Source: Bryobacterales bacterium (GTDB lineage: Bacteria > Acidobacteriota > Terriglobia > Bryobacterales > Bryobacteraceae). From it: a stretch of DNA of 64,000 nucleotides. The notes beneath the pieces were generated by a model that saw only the letters and a list, made by a program, of their open reading frames with translations, was not told the DNA's origin and made no database searches. Positions within the stretch are counted from its first letter, which is position 1. The number at the start of each line of letters is the position of its first letter. The DNA is taken from positions 310,001 through 374,000 of the forward strand of contig JADKID010000011.1 in assembly GCA_016721425.1 (NCBI GenBank). The letters are read 5' to 3'. Of this stretch, positions 55,122-63,953 are shown one piece after another. The translations under genes were made by a program, and so were the position numbers.

Positions 55122-56492
55122 CTATCTCCTGCGCCACCACACCATCAGGCCGAGGGCGATGACGCCCAGCGGGATCACGAACTGGCTGACGGCGCGCACC
55201 AATAACATTTGCGCCGTGGTGAGCTGTATGCGCCGGTCTTCCGGATCTTTCGGCCGGATGGAGATCAGCTCTTCGTCGTTGGTCAGCCAGTTCACCATGT
55301 TGAGGAACAGATCCTTGTTGCCGCCGAAACCGAGGGCGTAGTTGGCAATCCAATCCGACGAGCCAACCACAACGAAGCGGCCCTCCACTTTGCCACGGTA
55401 GGTGCCCGCGGCCACGACGGCATAGGATTGCGGATCACCCTTGGGCATCTTGATGCCGCCGCCGGCTGCGTTCAGATCAGTGACGGCCAGTGAATTGGCG
55501 GAGGTGGAGACGAGTTTCTCCACGCTGGTCTTGTCCGTCGGTTTGGGCTCCAGGGAGCGCACGAGCGGGAACGCGGTGGCGGTGCGCTTCATGCTGGCGA
55601 CAATCGGGTGGGTCTCGTAGCGTGAAGCCAGCGCGATCTCCGGGCCCATGCCGTACATCCCGCCCAGGCCGGAGGTATCCAGAATCAGATTGTTGTTGAG
55701 CGTGACGCCCCAGTCCTGAAGGACGGTCTTCAGGCCGGCGTTCTCCGCCACGTTCTCCTTGCCCGTCTTCAGCGGGGGATCGCTGAGGAACACGGCACGC
55801 CCGCCGCCTTCCACATACTTCTTCAAGCCGTCCACCACGGGCTGGGGATAGTCCACGCGCGGCCCGGCCACGACGATCAATGTGCAGCCGGCGGGCACTT
55901 CCGGCTTCTCGATCAGGTTCACCGTCTGCGTTTTGTAGTTGTTCTTTTCGATCAGCGTCTTCACGGCGGAATAGGAGCCAGACGTAGTGTCTTCCAGCGA
56001 GTGTTCGCCCGCGCCGGTGGTGAAGCAGGCGGTGTTTTCGCTCTTCTTGAAGAGCCGGACGATGGCGGAGGTCACCTCTTCTTCACTGAGAGAGCGGGCG
56101 TCCTGGCGCTTGCCGGATGCTGTTTGCAGCACGATGGCGCCGGCCTGTGTGATGCCAAACTGCTTAGCGAGGGTGGGCTTTTTGAAGGGGTCCAGGAGCT
56201 CCACTTTGAGCTTCGGCGAAAGGGTGCTGTAGCGATCCAGCAGGTCTTTGGCGCGCGGGAACGCGACCGTTTCGTCGAAGTAGGAGATGGTGACATCCTC
56301 CTTCAGGCCGTTGACCACTTTCAGGGTCTGGTCCGAGAGAGAAAACCGCTTGTTGGTGGTCGAATCGAAGCTCTTGTTGTAGCGGTTCGCCAGGAAGTTG
56401 GCGGTGCTGAGAATGCCCAGCACGACCAGGATGTAGACGGTGGTGTAGGCGGAGAACTTGGTGGCGCGTTTCTTCAGAAATGCTGTTGTCAT
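55122..56492 (-). CDS. GldG-like auxiliary protein of an ABC-2 transporter
   Basis: 456 residues. N-terminal membrane helix (TVYILVVLGILSTANFLANR), ABC_transp_aux-type body with RFSLSDQTLKVVNGLKEDVTISYFD, VAGPRVDYPQPVVDGLKKYVEGGGRAVFL and RFVVVGSSDWIAN, and a C-terminal helix followed by an Arg tail. In Bacteroidetes GldA/F/G support gliding; outside that phylum the trio is an exporter of unknown substrate. Confidence 0.85.
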   Translation of the reverse strand: MTTAFLKKRATKFSAYTTVYILVVLGILSTANFLANRYNKSFDSTTNKRFSLSDQTLKVVNGLKEDVTISYFDETVAFPRAKDLLDRYSTLSPKLKVELLDPFKKPTLAKQFGITQAGAIVLQTASGKRQDARSLSEEEVTSAIVRLFKKSENTACFTTGAGEHSLEDTTSGSYSAVKTLIEKNNYKTQTVNLIEKPEVPAGCTLIVVAGPRVDYPQPVVDGLKKYVEGGGRAVFLSDPPLKTGKENVAENAGLKTVLQDWGVTLNNNLILDTSGLGGMYGMGPEIALASRYETHPIVASMKRTATAFPLVRSLEPKPTDKTSVEKLVSTSANSLAVTDLNAAGGGIKMPKGDPQSYAVVAAGTYRGKVEGRFVVVGSSDWIANYALGFGGNKDLFLNMVNWLTNDEELISIRPKDPEDRRIQLTTAQMLLVRAVSQFVIPLGVIALGLMVWWRRR

Positions 56493-56496
56493 GGCT

Positions 56497-57264
56497 TTAG
56501 GACCTCCAGCGCAGCGATTCCAGGCTGCGCGCCGTCAGAAAGAGCCCCAGGAAGATGACCGAGGCGAAATAGACCAGGTCGCGCGTGTCGATCACGCCCT
56601 TGGAGAACGGCTCAAAGTGGCGAACCACGGACATGTAGCTCAGCACCGTGGCCCAGGTCGCCGTCTCATAGCCGGCCACCCATTCCAGCACCCAGAGCAT
56701 CAGGCATGCGCCAAAGGTGACGGCGCCGGCGATGATCTGATTTTTGGTGGTGGTGGAGATGAAGGCGCCAATGGCCAGCAAGCCGCCGGCCTGCAGGATG
56801 AGGCCCAGATACCCGATGAGCAGCGGCTTCCAATCCGGCTGCCCGTAGGCGAAGAGGAATAAGATGTTCAGCGCACTGATGCCCAGGAGGCAGGCGTAGA
56901 GGATGGTGGCCGCCAGCCACTTGCCGACGATGATCTCCATGTCGTGGATGGGCGAGGTGAGCAGCAGTTCAATGGTGCCGGAGCGCTTCTCTTCGGCGAA
57001 CAGGCGCATGGCGATGAGGGGGATGAGGAACAGCCCGATGACGGAGACGTTCATCAGCAATGGGCGGATGATCATCTCATTGACGTCCATTGGAATCGTC
57101 CGGCCCGACATCTGGGCCTGGAAGCTCATTGAGACAAAGTAGCCCACGGCATTCCAGAAGAAGAAGCCGAACAGGAAGGCGAACATCGCCATCAGCAGGT
57201 AGGCGATGGGCGACGAGAAATAGCTCTTCAGTTCTTTTCGGCAGATGGTAATGATATTGGTCAC
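56497..57264 (-). CDS. GldF-like ABC-2 transporter permease
   Basis: 255 residues from the GTG overlapping the ATPase stop (GTGA at 57261-57264). Begins ITICRKELKSYFSSPIAYLLM, with RLFAEEKRSGTIELLLTSPI between membrane segments, the ABC-2 permease signature. About six membrane helices. Four bases before the GldG-like gene. Confidence 0.88.
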   Translation of the reverse strand: MTNIITICRKELKSYFSSPIAYLLMAMFAFLFGFFFWNAVGYFVSMSFQAQMSGRTIPMDVNEMIIRPLLMNVSVIGLFLIPLIAMRLFAEEKRSGTIELLLTSPIHDMEIIVGKWLAATILYACLLGISALNILFLFAYGQPDWKPLLIGYLGLILQAGGLLAIGAFISTTTKNQIIAGAVTFGACLMLWVLEWVAGYETATWATVLSYMSVVRHFEPFSKGVIDTRDLVYFASVIFLGLFLTARSLESLRWRS

Positions 57265-58220
57265 TGCTTCTCTCCTTCGGCGGCCTGACCGGCGCCGGTC
57301 AGTTCCAGGAAGACATCTTCCAGGCTCAACGCGACGGCACGCAGTTCGTGCAGATTCCAACCCGATTCCACGACGGCCCGCGCCACGTCGCCGCGCACGT
57401 TGCAGCCGGGGAGCGACTCCACCTCATAGGAGTGGCGGCCGTCGCGGGTATCGCGCGCCACCACGCGGCTGACGCCGGCGACTTGTTCGAGCCGCTGCTG
57501 GATGGCGGCGTTGTCGCCGCCGGTGACTTCCACGGCGACAGCTTCCTGCCCGCGCAGGCGGGAGGTGAGATTCTGCACCGAATCCTTGGCCACCATGCGG
57601 CCCTTGGAGATGATGACGACGTGATCGCAGGTCTGCTCCACCTCGGGCAGGATGTGGGTGGAGAGGATGATGGTGTGGGCGCCGGCGAGAGAGCGGATGA
57701 GGTCGCGCGTCTCGTGGATCTGCTTGGGGTCCAGGCCGGCGGTGGGCTCGTCCAGGATGAGCACATCGGGATTGTGAATGATGGCCTGCGCCAGGCCGAC
57801 TCGCTGGCGGTAGCCTTTGGAGAGCTTGGAGATCAACTTCTTGCTGACCTCGGCCACGGCGCACTTTTCGGAGGCCTCGCGCACGCGGAGCGCCAGATCT
57901 GCCTTCGGAATTCCTTTGAGCCGTCCGACAAACGTGAGGTACTCTTCGACTTCCATCTCCGGATACACGGGCGGGTTTTCCGGCAGATAGCCGATGTGGC
58001 GCTTCACGTCCATGGGCGACTGCAGCACATCAAAGCCAGCCACGGAGGCAGTCCCTTCGGACGGCGGGAGGAAGCAGGTGAGAATCCGCATGGTCGTCGT
58101 CTTGCCCGCGCCGTTCGGACCCAGGAAGCCGACAATCTGCCCTTTCTCGACCTCAAAGCTTATGTTGTTGACCGCGACGGTGCGGTCATACCGTTTGGTC
58201 AGTCCTTCGACCTTGATCAT
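57261..58220 (-). CDS. GldA-like ABC transporter ATP-binding protein
   Basis: 319 residues from the ATG at 58220. Walker A GPNGAGKTTT, signature LSKGYRQRVGLAQA, Walker B VLILDEPTAGLDP, H-loop STHIL. The C-terminal 100 residues (DUF4162-like) are as in GldA/CcmA exporters. First gene of a six-gene operon running to pncA. Confidence 0.93.
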   Translation of the reverse strand: MIKVEGLTKRYDRTVAVNNISFEVEKGQIVGFLGPNGAGKTTTMRILTCFLPPSEGTASVAGFDVLQSPMDVKRHIGYLPENPPVYPEMEVEEYLTFVGRLKGIPKADLALRVREASEKCAVAEVSKKLISKLSKGYRQRVGLAQAIIHNPDVLILDEPTAGLDPKQIHETRDLIRSLAGAHTIILSTHILPEVEQTCDHVVIISKGRMVAKDSVQNLTSRLRGQEAVAVEVTGGDNAAIQQRLEQVAGVSRVVARDTRDGRHSYEVESLPGCNVRGDVARAVVESGWNLHELRAVALSLEDVFLELTGAGQAAEGEKQ

Positions 58221-58355
58221 TTGTTCATCCTTAGCCGGGGTGGCGGGACACGAGACCGTCCCAGGAGAAGAGACGCATCTCGTCCGGATCTCGTGAGTTG
58301 CTAGACGATTATCAGGGTAGATAAAGGTCCGCCGGGGTGTCAACGCCGTACCCCC

Positions 58356-58384
58356 TTGAGTCTACGACCTATTCGAGCGACAAT
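58356..58384 (+). promoter_or_regulatory. Possible promoter of the antiporter gene
   Basis: TTGAGT (58356-58361) and GACAAT (58379-58384) are 17 bases apart; the ATG at 58393 would be within two bases of the transcription start, giving a leaderless message. The hexamers are imperfect. Confidence 0.3.
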
Positions 58385-58392
58385 CACGTGCT

Positions 58393-59634
58393 ATGGCGGA
58401 AGTTCTTCTCGGCATTGGACTTTTGGTTTTCCTCTCGCTGTCGTTCACGGCACTTTTCCGGAAGACGCTGATCCCGGACGTGCTGCTTCTGATCCTGCTG
58501 GGCATCGTGATCGGCCCGGCGGTGCTGGGCCTGGTGACACCCGAGGATTTTGGCAAGATCGGCGGCGTGATGAGTACGATCGCCCTGGTGGTGATCCTCT
58601 TTGAGGGCGGGACTACGCTCGATTTCGACCTGCTGGCGAAGATGCTCAAGACCACCATGAGCCTGGCCTCGCTGACCTTCGTGATGACCGTGGGCATCAT
58701 CGCGCTTTTCGGTCATTTCGCGTTGGGCCTCGCCTGGTTCATGAGTCTTCTGCTGGGGCTGATCCTTGGCAACATCTCGCCGGCGGTAGCGCTGCCCATT
58801 GCGAAGTCATTGAAGATGCGCGAGCCGGCGATGACGGTGCTGATCCTGGAGACTGGCCTGACCGACGTACTTTCGATCGTGATGGTCTTCAGCCTGCTGG
58901 ACGGCCCGGCGGGCGAGGTGAATGCGATGCGCATGGCCGGCACGGTGATGGCGAGCCTGGTGTGCGCCGGATTCATCGGCATGGCCGGCGGGCTGGCGTG
59001 GGCATTTGTGCTGAACACGATGCGGCAGTTTCCCAACACTTCGTTCGCAATATTCGCGTGGATCTTTATTCTGTACGGAGTGGCGGACATGCTGGGCTTT
59101 TCCGGAGCGATTGCCGCGCTGGCATTTGGCGCGTCGCTCACCAATTATCATCGTCTGCCGCTGCACAACGTGAAGATCTTCCAACGGCGCGAGATGGGGC
59201 AGCTCACCGAGAGCGACATGGAGTTTTACCACGAAGTGATCTTCCTGCTGAAGACGTTCTTCTTCGTGTACCTCGGACTTTCGATCCGGTTTGGCAACCC
59301 GATGTACCTGCTCATCGTCCTTGCGGCAGTGGCTATCATCTATGTTGGCCGGCTGCTGATTGTGCGATTCGTCACGAAGGGTGTCAGCCCCGGCTGGCAG
59401 GAGAGCTACCAGCTCTCGGTGACAGCGCCCAAAGGGCTGGCCGCGGCGGTGTTGGCGAGCGTGCCGCTGGAGCGCGGGTTGGAGGGCGGTGACGCCATCC
59501 GTTCCTTCGCCTACTTCACGGTGCTGGTGAGCATCGTGGTAACTGCGGGGTTGATTCCGCTGATGCAGCGGCGCGGTGTGGAATCGTTCTCCCGCCGGGT
59601 TTTCGGGTTTCCGATGGAGCCGGAACGGGAATAG
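58393..59634 (+). CDS. Cation:proton antiporter (CPA1/NhaP-type)
   Basis: 413 residues, about eleven membrane helices, no C-terminal TrkA domain. IPDVLLLILLGIVIGPAVLG, VILFEGGTTLDFDLL, ILETGLTDVLSIVM (TD where many members have ND), and GFSGAIAALAFGASLTN match the family. Exchanges Na+ or K+ for H+ across the inner membrane. The gene starts without an evident ribosome site. Confidence 0.9.
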   Translation: MAEVLLGIGLLVFLSLSFTALFRKTLIPDVLLLILLGIVIGPAVLGLVTPEDFGKIGGVMSTIALVVILFEGGTTLDFDLLAKMLKTTMSLASLTFVMTVGIIALFGHFALGLAWFMSLLLGLILGNISPAVALPIAKSLKMREPAMTVLILETGLTDVLSIVMVFSLLDGPAGEVNAMRMAGTVMASLVCAGFIGMAGGLAWAFVLNTMRQFPNTSFAIFAWIFILYGVADMLGFSGAIAALAFGASLTNYHRLPLHNVKIFQRREMGQLTESDMEFYHEVIFLLKTFFFVYLGLSIRFGNPMYLLIVLAAVAIIYVGRLLIVRFVTKGVSPGWQESYQLSVTAPKGLAAAVLASVPLERGLEGGDAIRSFAYFTVLVSIVVTAGLIPLMQRRGVESFSRRVFGFPMEPERE

Positions 59635-59643
59635 AATAGCTGC

Positions 59644-60501
59644 ATGACATCGATGGGCCGCCGGGCCTTCCTCGCCTCCACCGCCGCCGCCGCCACGGCT
59701 GCGCCTTCTTTCGCGCGCACCCTGAAGACGGTGGGCGTGCAACTCTACACGCTGCGCTCTGTCCTGCCGGGCAAGCCGCTGGAAACGCTGAAGGCTCTGG
59801 AGGCAATCGGCTTCCAGGAGGCCGAAGTGATTGGCGGCAGCCTGGCCGCGGTGTGGCCCAGCCTGATGCAGACCAAGCTGCGCCCGGTGAGCATCCATCT
59901 GGATACGGCGCTTTTCACCACGCAGGTGGCAAAGCTGCCGGCGGCGTTGGACGACTGCAAACAGCGCGGATTGAAGTTCATCGTCTGCCCCTATATTGCT
60001 CCGCAGGATCGCGGCGGCGTGGACGTGATCAAGAAGCTGGGCGAGACTCTGAACCGCGCCGGCGAGATGTGCCAGAAGTCCGGGATGCACCTGTGCTACC
60101 ACAACCACGCGTTTGAGTTTGAGCCGGTGGCTGGTGGCGGCAATCTACTGGACGTGCTGATGCAGACTGCGGAGCCGAAGCTGGTCAGTCTGGAACTCGA
60201 CATCATGTGGTCGCGCGTGGCCGGCGTGGATCCGGTGACGGTGTTGAAGAAATATGGCAAACGGGTCGCACTGCTGCATTTGAAGAACGTGGCCGATATC
60301 GGCGCGCCGCAGTACAACGAGAAGGTGGCGAAGGGATCGTTCCGCGAGGTAGGCAACGGCGTGATCGATATCGCGGCAGTGCTGAAGGCGGCGAATGCGG
60401 CCGGCGTGCAGCACTATTTCGTCGAGCAGGATCAGACGCCGGGCGATCCACTGGAATCTTTGAAGCAGAGCTTCGAGTATCTGAAGAAGCTCAACTACTA
60501 A
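59644..60501 (+). CDS. Exported sugar phosphate isomerase/epimerase-like TIM-barrel protein
   Basis: 285 residues. Tat-type signal GRRAFLASTAAAATAAPSFA, then VGVQLYTLRSVL, YHNHAFEFEPV, SLELDIMWSRVAGVDPVTVL, LLHLKNV and HYFVEQDQTPGDPLES: an AP-endonuclease-2-type TIM barrel with His/Glu/Asp metal ligands. Common as a secreted enzyme in Acidobacteria and Planctomycetes; substrate unknown. Nine bases after the antiporter gene. Confidence 0.87.
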   Translation: MTSMGRRAFLASTAAAATAAPSFARTLKTVGVQLYTLRSVLPGKPLETLKALEAIGFQEAEVIGGSLAAVWPSLMQTKLRPVSIHLDTALFTTQVAKLPAALDDCKQRGLKFIVCPYIAPQDRGGVDVIKKLGETLNRAGEMCQKSGMHLCYHNHAFEFEPVAGGGNLLDVLMQTAEPKLVSLELDIMWSRVAGVDPVTVLKKYGKRVALLHLKNVADIGAPQYNEKVAKGSFREVGNGVIDIAAVLKAANAAGVQHYFVEQDQTPGDPLESLKQSFEYLKKLNY

Positions 60502-60626
60502 GCTCTTCCTGAGCTTTCGCGGCAGCGCGCAGAACGAATGACTCCGCCCGCCGGCCGCAACGCCGGCGTACCGCCAGCGTTTGACGGGTTATATGATGGA
60601 TTCGTCCGTTTGGAGGTAAGTGAGTT

Positions 60627-61253
60627 ATGGGTACGAAGGTATTCTTATTGGCAACTACGGTTGCAGCCGCCATTGTTCTGACGGGTTGCTCCAGCGCCCC
60701 GCCTCCGGCCACGAAGGCCGAAACCAAAGCAGCGGAGCCGGCCAAGCCCGCGGTGGCCGTGGCCGCGCGCTCGGCCTATTTTGAGATGTACAAAGCGGCG
60801 CGCGCCTGGGCGCCGGATCTGCTGGCGCTGACGCTGAAGAGCGGCGAAGTGCCGAGCATCAAGAACGAGGGGGGCCATGCCGGCGTGTGGGTGGCGGTCT
60901 TCGTTTCCCCCAGCCGGAAAGAGGCGCGGACCTTCAGCTACGCGGTGGCCGGCAACGGCGCCGATCTGAGCAAAGGTATCAACGTCAGCGACAAGCAGAC
61001 CTGGGGCGGCGCCACGCCGGCTGCCAAGGCGTTTGCCAATGGCGAGTTTAGCATCGATTCCGATATCGCCTACAAGACGGCGACCGGGCCGGCTGGCGGC
61101 TGGCTGAAAACGCATCCGGGGGCGAAGGCCACGATGTTGCTCGGTAATTCGTCGCGCTTCCCCGGGCCGGTATGGTACATCATGTGGGGCAGCAGCAAGG
61201 ACGGCTACGCCGTTTATGTGAACGCTACCACGGGTGACGTGATCAACAAGTAG
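60627..61253 (+). CDS. Predicted lipoprotein of unknown function
   Basis: 208 residues with GGAGG upstream. Lipobox LTGC at about 19-22 (TVAAAIVLTGCSSA), an Ala/Pro/Lys linker, then a 150-residue domain (YFEMYKAARAWAPDLLALTL; GVWVAVFVSPSRKEARTFSY; GYAVYVNATTGDVI). The last segment recalls PepSY-type endings. No firm family. Confidence 0.75.
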   Translation: MGTKVFLLATTVAAAIVLTGCSSAPPPATKAETKAAEPAKPAVAVAARSAYFEMYKAARAWAPDLLALTLKSGEVPSIKNEGGHAGVWVAVFVSPSRKEARTFSYAVAGNGADLSKGINVSDKQTWGGATPAAKAFANGEFSIDSDIAYKTATGPAGGWLKTHPGAKATMLLGNSSRFPGPVWYIMWGSSKDGYAVYVNATTGDVINK

Positions 61254-61275
61254 TGGGTGTGCACCATCCGCAGAA

Positions 61276-61302
61276 CCGGGGGCGCGTTTCCGCGCCCCCC
61301 GG
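61276..61302. terminator. Bidirectional terminator hairpin
   Basis: CCGGGGGCGCG-TTTC-CGCGCCCCCCGG: nine consecutive G-C pairs plus two after a one-base bulge. Lies 22 bases after the lipoprotein stop and five before the convergent PRC-barrel stop. Confidence 0.6.
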
Positions 61303-61307
61303 TGGAG

Positions 61308-61679
61308 CTATTCCCAGTAGGGTCTGGCGCCGTAGTATTTGTTGATGCCGGTCGCCCAGGTGCGGTCGGCCATGTTAGGCCAGTGTTCGTTGTCGAAGCC
61401 TGGCGCGTTGTCGAGCAGCTTCTTGTCAATGTTCAGAACGAGCTGCTTGTTTTCCGTGTCGACGGTGAGAGAACTCCACGGGATGGCAAACAGCTTGTCT
61501 CCCATGCCCAGGAAGCCCCCGAAAGAAAGAACGGCGTAAGCAACGCGGCCGCTCGCGAGATCGAGCATGATGTGTTCGATCTTCCCCAGGCTCTCATTTT
61601 GCAGGTTGACGACGCTGTCGCCGGTTAGCGTGCTCGCCGACATTACCTTGGGTTGATGCATCAATTGCGGTTGTGCCAT
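61308..61679 (-). CDS. PRC-barrel domain protein
   Basis: 123 residues from the ATG after AAAGGAGA. VMSASTLTGDSVVNLQNESLG, IEHIMLDLASGRVAYAVLSF, LFAIPWSSLTVD and LVLNIDKKLLDNAPGFD are the PRC-barrel pattern found in stress proteins and photosynthetic H subunits. Ends WATGINKYYGARPYWE. Soluble; role unknown, often linked to stress or envelope adaptation. Confidence 0.88.
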   Translation of the reverse strand: MAQPQLMHQPKVMSASTLTGDSVVNLQNESLGKIEHIMLDLASGRVAYAVLSFGGFLGMGDKLFAIPWSSLTVDTENKQLVLNIDKKLLDNAPGFDNEHWPNMADRTWATGINKYYGARPYWE

Positions 61680-61929
61680 ATGGTCTCCTTTGATTTGAGC
61701 GGACATCCCGAACGCACGGAATGCCTGATCTCACTGGCACAGATCGCAGATGAGGGGCCATTGCGGGATGGCAGGCGGGCGGCCTGACGGCTGAGGCGCA
61801 CAAGTGCATGGAAACGCAGAGGCTGGTGAAGGGGAGGAGTGCGTCCGGCGGAATCGGCGGCATTTGAGGGATACGACGGCAGAATGGGCGCTGCGGCGGT
61901 ATCTGGTCAGGTGACGTTGAATGGTCAGT

Positions 61930-61985
61930 TGGTAGGCCCTGTAGGACTTGAACCTACAAGCAACGGATTATGAGTGCGTGGCTGG
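61930..61985 (-). repeat. Truncated copy of the CAT-anticodon tRNA 3' half (candidate attachment site)
   Basis: On the plus strand 61930-61978 matches the tRNA gene copy (63878-63926) with three mismatches over 49 bases, covering the CCA end, T arm, variable loop and anticodon loop with CAT. After about 61985 the similarity ends; no matching 5' half (D arm or acceptor strand) follows. It is in the same orientation as the intact tRNA about 1.95 kb away, the arrangement left when an element integrates at a tRNA 3' end. Confidence 0.7.
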
Positions 61986-62464
61986 TCGTCCCAGCCAGAA
62001 CGACGGGATCCTCAACTGGTTGATTCTGTGCGGGTGGCCATCGGGGCCGAGACCTCACTCCGCTGGGTGAAAAATTGTCATCCCTTCAGCGCCGTGCGGT
62101 TTACGGCTTGACCTTGCAGAGCCCATCATGTCCTTTGGCCTGTGATCGTAGACGCGGCAGTGGTCCCTCCAAGCGCCTTGGTCGTCCGGGGCCATTCCGC
62201 GGTCTCCATCTGCGCCTGGAGAACGCTGCCGTGCCAGTGGTGTGTGGAGATGCGCCCGCGGCCTGTGAGCACACGCGTCCTATTGTCCAGGGGGCCGTAG
62301 CCATTGATCATCGACTTGACGAAGCCGCGCCCTCCTCCTCCGCTGGGCGCTTCGCTGCTAGCCAATCTCAAGAACTGCGCTTTCCGGATATCGGCCCTGG
62401 ATCACCCCGCCTAATCTAGTCCCTAGTGCCCATCGGGGGCGATCATCACTAAGGAGCGCATCAC
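61986..62464. other. 479-base stretch without a recognised gene
   Basis: Several short frames are open on both strands but none has a convincing start, ribosome site or recognisable product. GGAG before 62465 is the ribosome site of the YegP gene. Low coding density contrasts with the rest of the window and fits an inserted segment. Confidence 0.5.
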
Positions 62465-62800
62465 ATGCCTGGCAAGTTCGAACTGAAGAAAGCCAAGAAC
62501 GGCGAAATTTACTTCAACCTCAAAGCCGCCAATGAAGAGGTGATTCTGACGAGCGAAATGTACAAGTCCATGAGAGGGGCGTTGAACGGGGTCGCCTCCG
62601 TGAAGCGAAACGCCGCCCTCGATGCTCGGTTCGAGAAAAAGAATACCAAAACGGGCAAGCCGTTCTTCGTGTTGAAGGCAGGCAACCACCAGGTCATCGG
62701 CGTCAGCGAATCCTACTCGTCGGAGGCGGCCCGCGACGCCGGTATTGCCTCGGTCAAAAAGACGGCCGGCTCTGCCACCGTCAGCGACCTGTCGAAGTAA
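62465..62800 (+). CDS. YegP-family (DUF1508) protein
   Basis: 111 residues with AAGGAG upstream. Two tandem DUF1508 repeats: GKFELKKAKNGEIYFNLKAA...ALNGVASVKRNA and ARFEKKNTKTGKPFFVLKAG...DAGIASVKKTA. Small, soluble, highly expressed-type protein in many bacteria; molecular function unknown. Lies inside the segment bounded by the two tRNA copies. Confidence 0.92.
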   Translation: MPGKFELKKAKNGEIYFNLKAANEEVILTSEMYKSMRGALNGVASVKRNAALDARFEKKNTKTGKPFFVLKAGNHQVIGVSESYSSEAARDAGIASVKKTAGSATVSDLSK

Positions 62801-63217
62801 CGGAACAGTGCCGGGAATGGAGTGAGTTGCCAGCCTTCGCGGTGGCTGGGCACCCATTCCATCCACCCGGAATTCGTTTGTCATTCTCACTGCGGCAGTT
62901 GCACCGGGCTAACCCCGGCGAGGCCAACCCGCTCTCCGTCCAATCGGAATTGCAGGCAGATTGCTACGCCGGCATCAGGGGTTCAACGCAACCAGCGCGA
63001 TTGGGGATGACCGCATCCAGAAGATGGCCGGACGCGGAGTCCAGCCCGGCTCCGCTCCTGGAATGCCGGCTCCGCAGCCCAGCTTCCAGTTCGGCACTCC
63101 CCGTCGGGTCCGACCTCGAAGTCGACGTCTGGGAGTGGACTGCTGATGCGCCGCGGAAACTGGATAGTCGAGGTATCCCAACCGCGGTATTCTCTTGTTG
63201 GTTCGGTCAAGGCCGCC
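62801..63217. other. 417-base stretch without a recognised gene
   Basis: A plus-strand frame is open from 62827 into the next gene but has unlikely composition and overlaps the lysozyme-inhibitor gene out of frame. No promoter or hairpin was identified with confidence. Confidence 0.5.
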
Positions 63218-63832
63218 ATGAAAACTATTACACTGTCTCCAATCGTTTGCGCGCTTCTCCTGTCGGCTTGTGCAAGCAAGCCGCCTCAACCCCAGAGCCA
63301 GGCTGCCCCCAAGCAGGCAACTGCCCCGCCTTCGGGCTTCGAACGCACCCTTGAACTACAGGGAATCCGGTTTCAGGTGTCATGCTCGAACAGCTCATCC
63401 ACCAACAAACTCGTGATCACGCCTGCCGGGCTTGAGATCGACAACAGCCCCATCACTCGCGACGTGGACGGCACGGTAACCGGCGCCGAGATCGCTGATC
63501 TGAACGTCGACGGCTCCCCGGAGATCTACATCTACGCGACTTCCGCTGGAAGCGGATCCTACGCTTCGCTCGTCGCCTATTCAGCGAACAAACGCAAGTC
63601 ACTCAGTGAAATCTTCCTGCCCCCTGTTGCGGAGAATCCCAAGGCTCGCGTGGGCTACATGGGCCACGATGACTTCGCTGTCGTGGAAGGCACACTCGTC
63701 CAGCGCTTCCCGATTTACGGGAAGGGCGACACAAACGCAAAACCCTCCGGGAAGACGCGCCAGGTGCAGTACAAGCTGAAGCAGGGCGAAGCCAGTTGGG
63801 TTCTGAAGGTCGACCGTATTGTGGAGTTTTGA
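63218..63832 (+). CDS. PliI-like lipoprotein, putative inhibitor of i-type lysozyme
   Basis: 204 residues from the ATG at 63218, giving a lipoprotein signal LSPIVCALLLSAC. The domain reads IRFQVSCSNSSSTNKLVITP, GTVTGAEIADLNVDGSPEIY, SAGSGSYASLVAYS, ARVGYMGHDDFAVVEGTLVQ, RFPIYGKGDTNAKPSGKTRQ and ends in a WVLKVDRI strand: the pattern recalled for the periplasmic PliI family, where the SGSGSY-type loop enters the lysozyme active site. Protects peptidoglycan against animal-type lysozyme in characterised members. Lies next to the tRNA gene. Confidence 0.75.
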   Translation: MKTITLSPIVCALLLSACASKPPQPQSQAAPKQATAPPSGFERTLELQGIRFQVSCSNSSSTNKLVITPAGLEIDNSPITRDVDGTVTGAEIADLNVDGSPEIYIYATSAGSGSYASLVAYSANKRKSLSEIFLPPVAENPKARVGYMGHDDFAVVEGTLVQRFPIYGKGDTNAKPSGKTRQVQYKLKQGEASWVLKVDRIVEF

Positions 63833-63877
63833 GCGCGTCCTGGGTCGGGCCGATGCCTCTTGCTGTCCGGGAAAACC

Positions 63878-63953
<76 letters not shown>

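Noticed and set aside
58240..58345. TTGACA at the upstream end of the gldA region as a promoter
   Set aside because: No acceptable -10 hexamer at 16-18 bases; GATAAT lies 24 bases away.
61930..61985. A second functional tRNA gene
   Set aside because: Only the 3' half matches; neither a D arm nor a pairing acceptor strand follows.
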